From UBA1672 sp964351365 (GTDB taxonomy: Bacteria; Pseudomonadota; Alphaproteobacteria; Micavibrionales; Micavibrionaceae): a DNA stretch of 51,815 bases. Position numbers and translations under genes: made by a program. The notes beneath the pieces are model-generated. The model was not told the DNA's origin. It ran no database searches and saw only the letters and a list, made by a program, of their open reading frames with translations. Location: assembly GCA_964351365.1 (NCBI GenBank), contig CAYGNP010000019.1, positions 1 to 51,815 on the forward strand. Reading direction: 5' to 3'. This document shows positions 7,740 through 16,285 of this stretch, piece after piece; position 1 is the stretch's first letter; each line of letters opens with the position of its first letter.

Positions 7740-8642
7740 ATGAATAGATTATTATTAAGTGCTGTATCTGCTGCAGCAATTCTTGTTTCTACAGATGTTT
7801 TTGCAGATCATCATGCGAAACACTCGGCGGATAAAAATGCTGTCCCGGATCGCACGGCGGCTCAAAGTGACACTAATACTGTTACTCAAGAAGAGATTAA
7901 AAAAGGATGGGATAAGACTAAAGAGGCCGTATCTTCAACAGCAAAAGATGTCGGTGATGCCGCAGAAGATGCATATGAGGCAACCGCTGATAAGACTAAA
8001 GAAATCTATAATGACGTCAAAAGTGCTATTAAAGATGATAATGAAGTTGTAAATGTCGAAACGGTGCAGGTTAATCCTGAGGCAAAAGTATCAAGCCTTA
8101 TAGACATGTCATTGCAAAATACCGATGGAAAGGAAATTGGTGTCGTGCAGGATTTGATCATTGATCAGGACGGCGCTGTTAAAATGGTTGTTCTTGATGA
8201 AGGACAATATTTCGGTCTTGGAAAAACTGTTGCTTTTGATTACTCCGTTATTCAAAACCGCACCAAGGACGGCGCAATAGTTGCTCCCTTGACGCAAGAT
8301 GCCATCGATACCGCAGCACCATTCACTTATGAACGTAAAGATGCGAGTGCAGAGACGAAAGTTATGCCAGCTAATGGCTATAGCATGAATAAAATCTTGG
8401 ATGGCGATATTACCGATCCCAAGAATACGGCTTTGGCCAGTATTGATGATGCCGTTATCACCAATGGTAAGATATCTCATTTTATCATCGGATACGGGAA
8501 AACACTTGGTTTGGGTGGTAAACAAGCTGTTCTCAGCTTTGATGATGTCTCGCCAACCGTCAATGATGGCGTGGTGAATTTTCAATTGAATGTTGAGAAA
8601 GCTGCACGTTTCGAAGTCTATAAGAAATCAAGCCTAAATTAA
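7740..8642 (+). CDS. Exported PRC-barrel protein with helical stress-protein-like segment
   Basis: A 300-aa protein with a signal peptide (cleavage likely after VFA, residue 22). Residues about 45-100 form an Ala/Lys/Asp-rich amphipathic helix (KKGWDKTKEAVSS, DAAEDAYEATADKTKE) like LEA or CsbD helices. Two PRC-barrel-like beta domains follow, at about 110-190 and 210-295. The first contains the typical GKEIGVVQDLIID, and the second has SIDDAVI and GKISHFIIGYG. PRC barrels bind small ligands or proteins, and exported forms are common in stress regulons. AGGAG precedes the ATG. An EcfG consensus lies upstream and a strong terminator downstream, so it is a single-gene unit. The exact role is unknown. 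Confidence 0.75.
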   Translation: MNRLLLSAVSAAAILVSTDVFADHHAKHSADKNAVPDRTAAQSDTNTVTQEEIKKGWDKTKEAVSSTAKDVGDAAEDAYEATADKTKEIYNDVKSAIKDDNEVVNVETVQVNPEAKVSSLIDMSLQNTDGKEIGVVQDLIIDQDGAVKMVVLDEGQYFGLGKTVAFDYSVIQNRTKDGAIVAPLTQDAIDTAAPFTYERKDASAETKVMPANGYSMNKILDGDITDPKNTALASIDDAVITNGKISHFIIGYGKTLGLGGKQAVLSFDDVSPTVNDGVVNFQLNVEKAARFEVYKKSSLN

Positions 8643-8664
8643 AAGAGAGATCTTTGATGTTCTT

Positions 8665-8697
8665 GTCCCTACAATTTCGGTTGTAGGGACTTTTTTT
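8665..8697 (+). terminator. Strong rho-independent terminator
   Basis: A perfect ten-base-pair stem (GTCCCTACAA / TTGTAGGGAC), a six-base loop with TTCG character, then seven T residues, directly behind the PRC-barrel gene. Confidence 0.92.
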
Positions 8698-8700
8698 CGA

Positions 8701-8726
8701 GGAACTTTTATGCCTCTTGGGGCGTT
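8701..8726 (+). promoter_or_regulatory. EcfG-type promoter for the PRC-barrel/DUF2254 pair
   Basis: GGAAC (8701-8705), 17-base spacer, CGTT (8723-8726). It starts four bases after the preceding terminator and lies 43 bases before the ATG at 8770. Confidence 0.7.
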
Positions 8727-8769
8727 TGAAATTTTATAACTTCAAAACATAACGTAAAGGCGAATTAAA

Positions 8770-9504
8770 ATGCAAAAAGGACAAGGATCGGTATGGCTGG
8801 TTGTTTTAACACTTTTAATTGCTGCGGGCGCGCTGATTTATATATTATATGATACAGCGTTCACGCTCTCCCCACCCAACGGTGTTAAAGATGCGAACAT
8901 CTATTCATCAGCAGGAACAGACTCAGCAACGGCGCGCGAAGATTTAAATCAAAGAACCGGCATATTGGGTCAGGTTGCCTTTACGCAAAATGCTGAAGTG
9001 CTCGGCACCCTTTATGATGTCTATGTTGATGAAACGACAGGTGAAATTAAATGGGTTTCAATCAACATAGAAGGGAACCTTGATGCTGCACTTGTTTTAC
9101 TTCAAGCCGATAAATTTATTTCATTCGGCGACCAAGACCCCATAATAGTTGACATCACAAAAGAGGCTTTTTTAAATCTTCCTGTTCAAAATAAGGATGA
9201 GGAAGAATTGAAGAGCTATGTCAGTATTCGTGGTTTGCCAAATATGCCGATTATGAACACGCAAGGTCAAGAAATTGGACGTGTAAAAGCTGTAACTTAT
9301 AATGATGGTGTAATTGATAAAGTTATTTTTTCAGCTGATGAACTTCAGGATGGGAGAAGCCCAGTTCAGATTTTTTCTGTTGCTTTTAAATATCTAAAAT
9401 TTTTTAGAATTGGTTCTTATGATCAAGCAGTTTTTAGTGTCGGCTTGACTGAACGCCAGATCGGTGCGATAGAGGCCTATATGACATTAGAAAATTCTAA
9501 TTAA
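8770..9504 (+). CDS. Membrane-anchored PRC-barrel protein
   Basis: A 244-aa protein with one N-terminal membrane segment (VWLVVLTLLIAAGALIYILY, about residues 9-28) and a periplasmic part with two PRC-barrel-like repeats. One is at about 65-130 (GTLYDVYVDETTGEIKWVS) and the second at about 150-220 (GQEIGRVKAVTYNDGVIDKVIF). There is no catalytic motif. Its stop shares a base with the start of the DUF2254 gene (TAATG), so the two proteins are co-translated and may work together at the inner membrane. An EcfG-type promoter lies upstream. Confidence 0.7.
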   Translation: MQKGQGSVWLVVLTLLIAAGALIYILYDTAFTLSPPNGVKDANIYSSAGTDSATAREDLNQRTGILGQVAFTQNAEVLGTLYDVYVDETTGEIKWVSINIEGNLDAALVLLQADKFISFGDQDPIIVDITKEAFLNLPVQNKDEEELKSYVSIRGLPNMPIMNTQGQEIGRVKAVTYNDGVIDKVIFSADELQDGRSPVQIFSVAFKYLKFFRIGSYDQAVFSVGLTERQIGAIEAYMTLENSN

Positions 9505-10817
9505 TGCTCTCTTGGCTTTATAATTATTGGCAGATTTTAAAAACAAGCTTATGGCTTGTTCCTGCAACCTTTTGCTTTTTTTATTTTCTATCTGTTGTTA
9601 CTTTATATGAAATAGAAATTCGATATTTTGGATCGTTAAATCTTCCTGAAATTTTTTTTGCAGGGAGTGCGAGTGATGCAAAAATATTGTCGACGTCCTT
9701 GTTGTCTTCGATGATCACGATGGCAACGCTTGCGATATCCATTACGATTGTTGCCCTGACACTGGCGGCGTCTCAACTAGGGCCGCGCATTATAAAAATT
9801 TTCATGTCTAATCGCAGAACACAGATTTTTATGGGTCTGTTTTTTGGTGTCGTTGTTGCCTGTTTTACCCTGGTTTTGGCTTTGTATGATGTTGAGTCTG
9901 CCGACGTGAATCCAAAAATCACAATCAGTGTTGTGCTCGCGCTTTGCTTTGCGAATTTATTTGTTTTGTTGGCCTTTGTTAATCATGTTGCACAATCAAT
10001 TATAGCGGACAATGTTATCACAAACGTATCACGCGATTTGAAATCAGCACTCTCAAGGTTGACGTATACAAAAGTTTCACACTTTAAAGATGATGATGAA
10101 TCTGATGAAAATTGGCCTGAAAATTTTGATGAGGACGCCCTAAAGATAAATATTAATAAAAGTGGCTATATTCAAAATATTGATTATGAGCAAATTGCAC
10201 GCTGTGCGAAAAAGGATGATGCTTTTGTTGATGTTGTCGTGCGCTCTGGGCATTTTTTGGTGAATGGTGAGGTTATTTATCGTGTTTTATGTGCACAGAA
10301 TACAGTGCAAGAGAGCTTTCAAACATCGCTTAAAAACTCAGTTATCATTGGCAATACACGAACCCCCACTCAGGATATTGAATATTCTATCCGCCATTTA
10401 GTCGAAATCGCGACGCGTGCTTTGTCTCCAGGTATCAATGACACATTTACAGCCATTACCGTTTTGGATTATCTCTCACAAGCTCTTGCAGAGCTCTTTG
10501 AAAAAGAAATTCCCAATCCATGGATTAAGGATTGCGAGGGCATCGTGCGTGTGCGCGTTAAACGCATTAGTGAACGCGATATTATCATGAGTGCCTTTAA
10601 TCAGATCCGTCATGAGGGTCGGCATAAGCCTGTCATTTTAGGTCATATTTTGAAAAAGCTCGATACTCTAAAAAATTTGATAAAATCAGAACAACAAAAA
10701 AACGCTATCAAATGTCTGCTGGATGATCTTTCTGTTGATATAGATCAGCTAAATGATCAAAGCCACGAGCATGAGCATTTAAAGGAGTATTTGGAAATGA
10801 TTCTGCGCAGAGATTAA
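9504..10817 (+). CDS. DUF2254 inner-membrane protein
   Basis: A 437-aa protein of the DUF2254 family. Four hydrophobic segments lie in the first 165 residues, including the family-typical stretch SITIVALTLAASQLGPRII. The C-terminal half is soluble, with STPGIND-like wording (ALSPGINDTFTA) that is also typical. Function is not established. It is translationally coupled to the PRC-barrel gene before it. It ends eight bases before the convergent metallophosphoesterase gene and no terminator is visible between them. Confidence 0.85.
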   Translation: MLSWLYNYWQILKTSLWLVPATFCFFYFLSVVTLYEIEIRYFGSLNLPEIFFAGSASDAKILSTSLLSSMITMATLAISITIVALTLAASQLGPRIIKIFMSNRRTQIFMGLFFGVVVACFTLVLALYDVESADVNPKITISVVLALCFANLFVLLAFVNHVAQSIIADNVITNVSRDLKSALSRLTYTKVSHFKDDDESDENWPENFDEDALKININKSGYIQNIDYEQIARCAKKDDAFVDVVVRSGHFLVNGEVIYRVLCAQNTVQESFQTSLKNSVIIGNTRTPTQDIEYSIRHLVEIATRALSPGINDTFTAITVLDYLSQALAELFEKEIPNPWIKDCEGIVRVRVKRISERDIIMSAFNQIRHEGRHKPVILGHILKKLDTLKNLIKSEQQKNAIKCLLDDLSVDIDQLNDQSHEHEHLKEYLEMILRRD

Positions 10818-10824
10818 AAAATAT

Positions 10825-11610
10825 CTATTTCTTTCTCAGATGTTTATACGCCTTAGAGAGTATGAATTTATGTCCTTCAAAGCTGTAGCTTTCCACATTC
10901 ATTTCACGATTATCAAAATTTATTATATTGAAGCCGTTCTCATGAGACCTCTTTCGAGATGAAATCGCTGTTGATGCGCTCACATACACACCTTGATGGC
11001 CACATGGTGCTTCTCTCGTCATGATTGAGCTGTGGTGCACATGACCCGTTAAGACAAGATCAATCTTCGTTTCATCCATAATGGCGAGTGCTCTTTTTCG
11101 ACCAAATACTGTGACATGTATCGGCATGTCGTCAATTTTGTGGATTGGATGATGAAGCACACAAATACGCCACACATCAGCGGGCTGATCTTTCATTTGT
11201 GTCTTTAAAAATTTCCGCTGCGTACTTGAGACTGACCCATTTGCCCAATTCCAATGTGGCAAAGCGCGCCGTGCAGAATTCAACCCTACAATATGCACAT
11301 TTCCCTTGCGCAAAATCGGGCATAAATTTTCATTAATGTATGATTTATATCTATGATAGGGCCTGAAAAAACGTTCAAAAAGATTGAATGCGGGAATATC
11401 GTGATTACCAGGAACACAGAAAACTGGCGCGGGCAGACTATTCACAAAATCTTGAGCTATTAAAAATTCTTCTTTGCTTGCAACCTGCGTGAAATCTCCG
11501 CTAATGATAACAAGATCCGGTGACAAACGGATCATTTCGTCATTCAGCGCCTCAATAACTTTTGGTAACTCTTCGCCAAAATGTAGATCTGAAAGATGAA
11601 TAATATTCAT
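10825..11610 (-). CDS. Calcineurin-like metallophosphoesterase
   Basis: A 261-aa enzyme with the full dinuclear metal set of the family: DLHFG (DxH), GDFTQ (GD), GNHD, HHP and GHVHHS (GHxH). Such enzymes hydrolyse phosphomonoesters or diesters such as cyclic nucleotides, UDP-diacylglucosamine or nucleotides, and the exact substrate is unknown. An in-frame start at 11664 would overlap the exoD-like gene and add a non-family leader. ATG 11610, eight bases after that gene's stop, begins MNIIHLSDLHFG, the usual family start. It is the last gene of the minus-strand envelope operon starting near 15316. Confidence 0.85.
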   Translation of the reverse strand: MNIIHLSDLHFGEELPKVIEALNDEMIRLSPDLVIISGDFTQVASKEEFLIAQDFVNSLPAPVFCVPGNHDIPAFNLFERFFRPYHRYKSYINENLCPILRKGNVHIVGLNSARRALPHWNWANGSVSSTQRKFLKTQMKDQPADVWRICVLHHPIHKIDDMPIHVTVFGRKRALAIMDETKIDLVLTGHVHHSSIMTREAPCGHQGVYVSASTAISSRKRSHENGFNIINFDNREMNVESYSFEGHKFILSKAYKHLRKK

Positions 11611-11617
11611 ATCATCA

Positions 11618-12193
11618 CTAAACCATGAAGGGTGCAATGATGCAAATAATAGCGGCCAGAACAAACCCGCTTAATATAAGCAAACCATCGCGCGCGGCAA
11701 AGCCTATTCCGAAAGCCAATATAGAGATAGAAAATATTGCAGGTAGCATTGGAATAAAGCCTATAGCAATCATTCCAACTGAGAGAAATATGCAAAAAAT
11801 TGCTGCAATTTTTTGCGACGCTTCTTGCGTGAAAATCTCTATTCTAGGATAAAAGAAACGATCAATTTTTTTCACATACGGTTTAGCATTTTTTATCGCA
11901 TCATTATATTTTTTGCGGCTAAAGGAAAATTCTTTTAGGTAAGTCGGAAGCCAGGGGTGTTTGCGCGAAAATAAAATTTGTAGCGCGATAAGAATAATAA
12001 AGAGACCGCATATAGCAGGAATTCCAGGTATCGCTCCGGTGGGTAAAATAGTTATAAGTGTCGGCGCAATTAAAAGTGCTCCAAATCCCTTATTTTTAAG
12101 CGCCTCCACAATATTTCCAATGGTAATTTTTTCACCATCCGTTTCTTCCTTGATGATCTCGAGGGTTTCGTGCATGGATAGGTTTTCACTCAT
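11618..12193 (-). CDS. ExoD-family membrane protein
   Basis: A 191-aa ExoD-like protein: a soluble N-terminal part (ITIGNIVEALKNKGFGALLIAPTL pattern, with TGAIPGIPAICG), then several hydrophobic segments (residues about 40-75, 130-190). ExoD was described in rhizobia as affecting exopolysaccharide and alkaline tolerance, and its biochemical role is unclear. The gene starts four bases after the lipid kinase gene ends, so it belongs to the same operon. Confidence 0.85.
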   Translation of the reverse strand: MSENLSMHETLEIIKEETDGEKITIGNIVEALKNKGFGALLIAPTLITILPTGAIPGIPAICGLFIILIALQILFSRKHPWLPTYLKEFSFSRKKYNDAIKNAKPYVKKIDRFFYPRIEIFTQEASQKIAAIFCIFLSVGMIAIGFIPMLPAIFSISILAFGIGFAARDGLLILSGFVLAAIICIIAPFMV

Positions 12194-12197
12194 GCAA

Positions 12198-13121
12198 TTA
12201 TCGTCCTTTACTGGAATTAGAGGACACTATAATTGCTAGCGCCTTTGGCTTAATACAAAATTTCAATGGCATTTCCATGGCTTTGGTTTCGCCGTCCAGA
12301 GATAAAATTTGCAGGTGCCTGTTACTTAACAACTCCACCTCCTTTGCTTTCCATGATTTAACGGTTTTATCACCAAGCCAGTTACCAAAAAACAGGCGCA
12401 CCATCAGTCTCAACTGATCCCGGAGCGTCTCAGGTGCAATGGAATAAACCCCGAGCACTCCTCCTTTTAAGGACACACGGTTAAAGTTATCTGCACCTAC
12501 TTTTGTGTCTGATTTGTACTGATTATTTGAGATGATTAGAGAGGGTGTTGATAATTTTTCTAAATGCCCATCAAGGCTGATATAAAACTTGTCCCGGCCT
12601 AAAGTACTCATTTTCTTCATTACGAAATGAACGAGGCGAGGGAGGAAAAGAAACTCATTTTTTGAACGATTCTTTTCACGAAAATTTGACGCATCAGGCA
12701 TTGCCCCAATACCTGCGCAGCATAAAAATGGTTCGCCATTGATAATTCCAACATCAATATAAGCTAGTTTTATTTTCCCACAATAATAGATCAGCGCGCG
12801 ATCTAGGTCGCATGGAATTCCGAGGTCTCGCGCCAATAAGTTCATAGTTCCAAAAGGCAAAATTCCAAATTTTACATTGTGTTTCAATGCGTAGTTGACG
12901 CATGAGCGAATTGTCCCATCTCCACCGCCAATGAGCATGGGATGCCCTGAGGTTGAGATCTCCTCCATAGCGCTAAAAAACTCTTTTGATGGCAAAATGT
13001 TTAGGCTTACTATACTCAGGCCACTTTGAATAATTTTTTGCTCAATATTGTTTTTTCCAAGAGATTCAACTGATCCAGCATCTGCATTAATTAAGATATG
13101 ATAACTCAGATTTTTTTTCAT
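12198..13121 (-). CDS. Diacylglycerol kinase-like lipid kinase (YegS/BmrU type)
   Basis: A 307-aa protein with the DAGK catalytic signature GGGDGT (about residues 83-88) and the PFGTMN nucleotide loop that follows, then a C-terminal beta-rich domain (SLDGHLEKL, SLDGETKAM) typical of bacterial lipid kinases. It should phosphorylate a lipid or sphingoid-type alcohol at the inner face of the membrane. It sits between mscS-like and exoD-like genes in an operon about membrane stress. No signal peptide is seen, as expected. Confidence 0.85.
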   Translation of the reverse strand: MKKNLSYHILINADAGSVESLGKNNIEQKIIQSGLSIVSLNILPSKEFFSAMEEISTSGHPMLIGGGDGTIRSCVNYALKHNVKFGILPFGTMNLLARDLGIPCDLDRALIYYCGKIKLAYIDVGIINGEPFLCCAGIGAMPDASNFREKNRSKNEFLFLPRLVHFVMKKMSTLGRDKFYISLDGHLEKLSTPSLIISNNQYKSDTKVGADNFNRVSLKGGVLGVYSIAPETLRDQLRLMVRLFFGNWLGDKTVKSWKAKEVELLSNRHLQILSLDGETKAMEMPLKFCIKPKALAIIVSSNSSKGR

Positions 13122-13171
13122 GTTTGATCTCCTGTCTTAGAAAACGCAACACAGAACTTAAAGTTCCAAGT

Positions 13172-14602
13172 CTAATCCAGTTTTTTTGAATTCTCTTTAT
13201 CCTTAACAAGAATTGGAGCAGGCGGGGCGTGGCCTTTTTTATCCTCACCAAAGTAAATCGTCTGATGAGGGAAGGGCATCTCAACTTTGTTCTTATCGAA
13301 AACTTGCTTCATACGCCGGTTGAATTCTCGCCCAACTGCCCATTGTTTGCCTGGTCGTGTTTTCACGCGTGCTTTGATTATGACTGCGCTGTCTGCGAAA
13401 TGATCGACACCTAAAATCTCTATCGGTGCGAGTATCAAATCCTTATATTCTTCTGCATTGCGCATACCTTCATCAATTTCGCTGAGATATCCAATCACTT
13501 CATCTGTTTCTTCACGATATGCAATTCCAATATCCATGAGATAGTAGCTAAAATATTTCGTCATATTTTCAACGATGTTAATTTCGCTAAAAGGCACTGT
13601 ATATACTGTTCCATCAAGGCCGCGCAGTTGAACTTTTCTAATGGTGATTTTCTCTACCAAGCCACTTCGTTCTGATAAAGTGACGACATCTCCGACCTGA
13701 ATTAGATCCTCCATGATAATAACAAAGCCAGTTAGAAAATCTTTCACCATGGACTGAGCACCAAAACCTACGGCTATACCGAGTACACCCGCTCCTGCAA
13801 GGAAGGGCATGATATTTAAGCCAAGCTCCGAGAGCAGCATAAGGCCAAAAAATGCAATAAAAATCATGAGTAAAATTTTACGAGCGATAGGTAGAATAGT
13901 TTTTACGCGCGCAGAATTTTTTGCACCACTCTTGCGAACGGCATATTCAATAAAACCGTTTACAGCTTCCCACAAAATGACTGTGATCACGACTATGCTG
14001 AGCAGATTTACGGTACTTCCCAAAAGTATGAGCGTCAGCTCTCCCCGCATAAATCCTATATCAGCGATAGACCAAATTAGGGCCATTGAATACAGAAACA
14101 GCAATGATAAAATTATATTGAGACCGTACCTGATAACGCGCACATACGTATTAAACCGGCTGTGCGTGAGATCGTATTTCTGTTTGAGTGAACTTAGTTT
14201 TTTACGAAGTGCAAAGGTCAATTTTTTAATCAGATAAGCAACGAATAAAAAAACGAGAACCGCGCCAAGGCTAAGACCAATTTTTCCAATTGAGGAAGAA
14301 TTCAAATTATTTTTTTCTAAAAACTGACTATAGCCTTTTATAAACTCCGATGTTTGATTCTCAATACCTAATGTCTTTGATATTGCTGGAATAGTTTTTT
14401 GAATGGAATCATCATCTTCTTCATTAGCCTCAATTAACGTTTTGAGATTTTGAATAAAATCCTCACGTGCACTTTCACTTTCTAGAGTTTCGATAAGCTC
14501 TTCTGCACTCTTCTTATTGACTTTAACCTCAGAATTGTCTTGTGCATGACCTTGAATGGGTATGACGAAAGCAAAGAAAAGAAAAATGTATCTTAGCATC
14601 AT
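13172..14602 (-). CDS. MscS-family mechanosensitive channel with periplasmic extension
   Basis: A small-conductance mechanosensitive channel of about 476 aa. It begins with a signal peptide (MMLRYIFLFFAFVIPIQGHAQ) and a helical periplasmic region of about 100 residues, then transmembrane segments and the pore/beta domain: GVLGIAVGFGAQSMVKDFLTG is the MscS TM3-beta signature and VGDVVTL/GLVEKITIRK follows. The C-terminal domain is truncated-normal with a charged tail. An alternative in-frame ATG is at 14617. ATG 14602 lies one base behind the stop of the upstream gene and starts the signal peptide cleanly. It acts as an osmotic release valve. Confidence 0.88.
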   Translation of the reverse strand: MMLRYIFLFFAFVIPIQGHAQDNSEVKVNKKSAEELIETLESESAREDFIQNLKTLIEANEEDDDSIQKTIPAISKTLGIENQTSEFIKGYSQFLEKNNLNSSSIGKIGLSLGAVLVFLFVAYLIKKLTFALRKKLSSLKQKYDLTHSRFNTYVRVIRYGLNIILSLLFLYSMALIWSIADIGFMRGELTLILLGSTVNLLSIVVITVILWEAVNGFIEYAVRKSGAKNSARVKTILPIARKILLMIFIAFFGLMLLSELGLNIMPFLAGAGVLGIAVGFGAQSMVKDFLTGFVIIMEDLIQVGDVVTLSERSGLVEKITIRKVQLRGLDGTVYTVPFSEINIVENMTKYFSYYLMDIGIAYREETDEVIGYLSEIDEGMRNAEEYKDLILAPIEILGVDHFADSAVIIKARVKTRPGKQWAVGREFNRRMKQVFDKNKVEMPFPHQTIYFGEDKKGHAPPAPILVKDKENSKKLD

Positions 14603-14603
14603 T

Positions 14604-14834
14604 TTACTTTGGAACATTTGATACTGCTCTCTGACACGCTTCTGCCGGTGAATTACAAGAACCGCTAGCGACTATTGATCCGTGATAGGAAACCAACCAT
14701 TTCCAACTTTGACGTTTTTGCTGACATTGCCAATCTGTTTTCTGTTTTTCTATAACGAGCTCATAATCTTTTATATCCTTACAGATTTTTTGTATCTCCC
14801 ACTCTTCGCCAGATATCTCAATCGCATTTGTCAT
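14604..14834 (-). CDS. Small protein of unknown function, 76 aa
   Basis: A 76-residue soluble protein, rich in Trp, Gln and Lys (EEWEIQKICKDIKDYE, DWQCQQKRQSWKWLVSYHG), with three cysteines and a closing helix (SPAEACQRAV). I recognise no family. The pattern W-x-W-x-V-x-x-x-G resembles a small beta sheet. It ends immediately before the mscS-like gene, so it is in the same operon and probably expressed with it. Confidence 0.6.
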   Translation of the reverse strand: MTNAIEISGEEWEIQKICKDIKDYELVIEKQKTDWQCQQKRQSWKWLVSYHGSIVASGSCNSPAEACQRAVSNVPK

Positions 14835-14885
14835 CTATGCCTCGTAAAAATTAGACCAAAGTAAAAAACGAATATACTAATTGTA

Positions 14886-14914
14886 CATAGCGGCTCACTA
14901 ATGTAGCCGCTATG
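14886..14914. other. Perfect ten-base-pair hairpin in operon gap
   Basis: CATAGCGGCT and AGCCGCTATG are exact reverse complements with a nine-base loop. There is no T-run on either side, so it is not a standard terminator. It lies right after the 23-aa microprotein stop and could be an RNA-stabilising or processing hairpin that separates expression of the small first cistrons from the large later ones. Confidence 0.7.
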
Positions 14915-14918
14915 CAAA

Positions 14919-14990
14919 CTAGAAGAAAATGTTGTAAAGAATAATTACTGGAATCGGAACCCCGACCAACCAAAGTAGTATTGAACGCAT
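14919..14990 (-). CDS. 23-residue hydrophobic microprotein
   Basis: ATG at 14990 to TAG at 14921-14919 encodes 23 residues beginning MRSILLWLVGVPIPV and ending in YNIFF, one membrane helix with a conserved-looking GVPIPV core. A good ribosome site (AAGGG nine bases upstream, and AGGA closer) supports translation. It is too short for usual gene finders. I believe similar tiny membrane peptides occur in other Proteobacteria, but no name is known to me. It lies fourth in line before mscS in the entericidin-led operon. Confidence 0.6.
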   Translation of the reverse strand: MRSILLWLVGVPIPVIILYNIFF

Positions 14991-14994
14991 GATC

Positions 14995-15168
14995 CTATTC
15001 CCTTTCTGTTGTGTGATCATCAATTTCGTCACTAATTTCTTCACCGGCTTCGCTTAAGTCACTCGCTAAATTCTCAAGCTGAGTTGGTTCTTCTTGATTT
15101 AAAGCGAGAACAGCAATAACACCGATCAGTATAGCGATGATTAGAATGAGTAGGTTTTTGGTACTCAT
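14995..15168 (-). CDS. Small single-pass membrane protein, 57 aa
   Basis: ATG at 15168 gives 57 residues: a membrane segment (LLILIIAILIGVIAVLAL, residues about 6-23) followed by a strongly acidic tail (EEPTQLENLASDLSEAGEEISDEIDD). A longer frame from 15249 would run into the entericidin gene and lacks a ribosome site. AAGG lies about six bases before 15168. The tail sequence is like the periplasmic tails seen beside entericidins. It is cotranscribed with entericidin upstream and the 23-aa peptide downstream. Confidence 0.65.
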   Translation of the reverse strand: MSTKNLLILIIAILIGVIAVLALNQEEPTQLENLASDLSEAGEEISDEIDDHTTERE

Positions 15169-15178
15169 ATGCCTTACC

Positions 15179-15316
15179 CTATTCTGCTGCGTCTTGGACA
15201 GCTTCACCAGCTTTTTCAATATCACGCCCTGCACCATCAAGTGTTTCACATGCAGTTAGCGCAAAACTCGCTGAAAGAAGCGTTAAGATAGTTAGAATCT
15301 TAATTTTATTGAACAT
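15179..15316 (-). CDS. Entericidin-like small lipoprotein, 45 aa
   Basis: A 45-residue protein with a lipoprotein signal ending in a lipobox (FALTAC, cysteine near residue 23) and the entericidin tail ETLDGAGRDIEKAGEAVQDAA. Entericidin A/B are small lipoproteins linked to stress and stationary phase in enterobacteria, and alphaproteobacterial members are often under EcfG. AAGGA precedes ATG 15316. An earlier ATG (15376) overlaps the promoter and is rejected. It is the first gene of the minus operon that reaches 10825. Confidence 0.8.
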   Translation of the reverse strand: MFNKIKILTILTLLSASFALTACETLDGAGRDIEKAGEAVQDAAE

Positions 15317-15348
15317 GATTTTTTCCTTATGTTGTTTCATATAGGACA

Positions 15349-15374
15349 AACTCATGACGCTATAATTAAGTTCC
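15349..15374 (-). promoter_or_regulatory. EcfG-like promoter of the entericidin operon
   Basis: Minus strand GGAAC (15374-15370), 17-base spacer, AGTT (15352-15349), one mismatch in the -10 part. It lies 33 bases before the entericidin ATG and would drive an eight-gene operon including mscS. Confidence 0.5.
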
Positions 15375-15403
15375 AAAAAAGATAAAATAAATTATCTATG
15401 TGA

Positions 15404-16126
15404 TTAATCTAATTGTCCGCAAAACATATAACCAATGCCGCGCACTGTTTTGATAATATCTTTTGAGTCCTCACCATCGTCGAGCTTTTTCCGCAGGCGG
15501 CCAATTTGAATGTCTATGGCACGGTCATAGGAGTCGTATTCACTATCACGTGTAAGCTCAAAGAGTCTCTCACGGCTTAGAACGCGGTTTGGCGCGCTTA
15601 CAAGAGCATCAAGCAATTTAAATTCACCTGTTGTAAGCTCTCTGGATTCTCCTTGAGGATTGAAGAGTTGGTACTGAGAGCGATCTAAACGCCAACCCTT
15701 TTCAAATGAAATTATGGTGTTGTCTGAGGATGATTGATCTTCAACATTGTCATTCACATTTTCACCACGGCGCATAACAGCCTTAATACGTGCAGAAAGC
15801 TCACGCATTTCAAAAGGCTTGGTAATATAGTCATCTGCGCCCATTTCGAGACAGATGATCTTTTCTGTTGTATCGCTTTTTCCTGAAACAATAATAATCG
15901 GTGCATTTGTTTTGGCACGGAATTGTGAAATTAATGATAAACCCTCTCCATCGGGGAGAACGAGATCGAGCAAAATAACATCAGCCCGACTGCGATCGAC
16001 CGTTTCCAGCGCGCTTTCAACATTATAGGCTGTTATAAAGTGATAGCCGTCGCTTTCCAGATATTGCCCAACAACGATCTGAAGATTTTGATCATCATCA
16101 ACACTCAGGACGGTTCCTTTTTGCAC
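15404..16126 (-). CDS. OmpR/PhoB-type response regulator
   Basis: A 240-aa regulator with an N-terminal receiver (acidic pocket VDDDQ, phosphoacceptor D54 in ILLDLVLPDG, switch T and conserved K in ITKPFEMREL) and a C-terminal winged helix (ELTTGEFKLLDAL, DRAIDIQIGRLRKKLDD, TVRGIGYMF). It binds DNA as a dimer after phosphorylation. The kinase partner may be the hybrid kinase at 16841-19102, but a hybrid kinase with its own receiver often works through a separate phosphotransfer protein. It is divergent from the sigma gene at 16286. A linker of about 20 residues between domains is Ser/Asp-rich. Confidence 0.9.
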   Translation of the reverse strand: MQKGTVLSVDDDQNLQIVVGQYLESDGYHFITAYNVESALETVDRSRADVILLDLVLPDGEGLSLISQFRAKTNAPIIIVSGKSDTTEKIICLEMGADDYITKPFEMRELSARIKAVMRRGENVNDNVEDQSSSDNTIISFEKGWRLDRSQYQLFNPQGESRELTTGEFKLLDALVSAPNRVLSRERLFELTRDSEYDSYDRAIDIQIGRLRKKLDDGEDSKDIIKTVRGIGYMFCGQLD

Positions 16127-16285
16127 TTTTGCCCTTTCTTGCGCAATATAAGTTCAGATATTATGTCGATTGATACAAAAAAGAAACAATCTTTTTCCAA
16201 AACGAAACAAAAACGACAAAACCCCGTTACGAAGCAGCCCTATGCTCTTTCATATTGAATAACCAAATTTAAAGGAGCATGAAAT

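Noticed and set aside
14611..14635. GGAAC on the plus strand at the start of the mscS-like gene
   Set aside because: No CGTT at 16-17 bases and no plus-strand gene follows.
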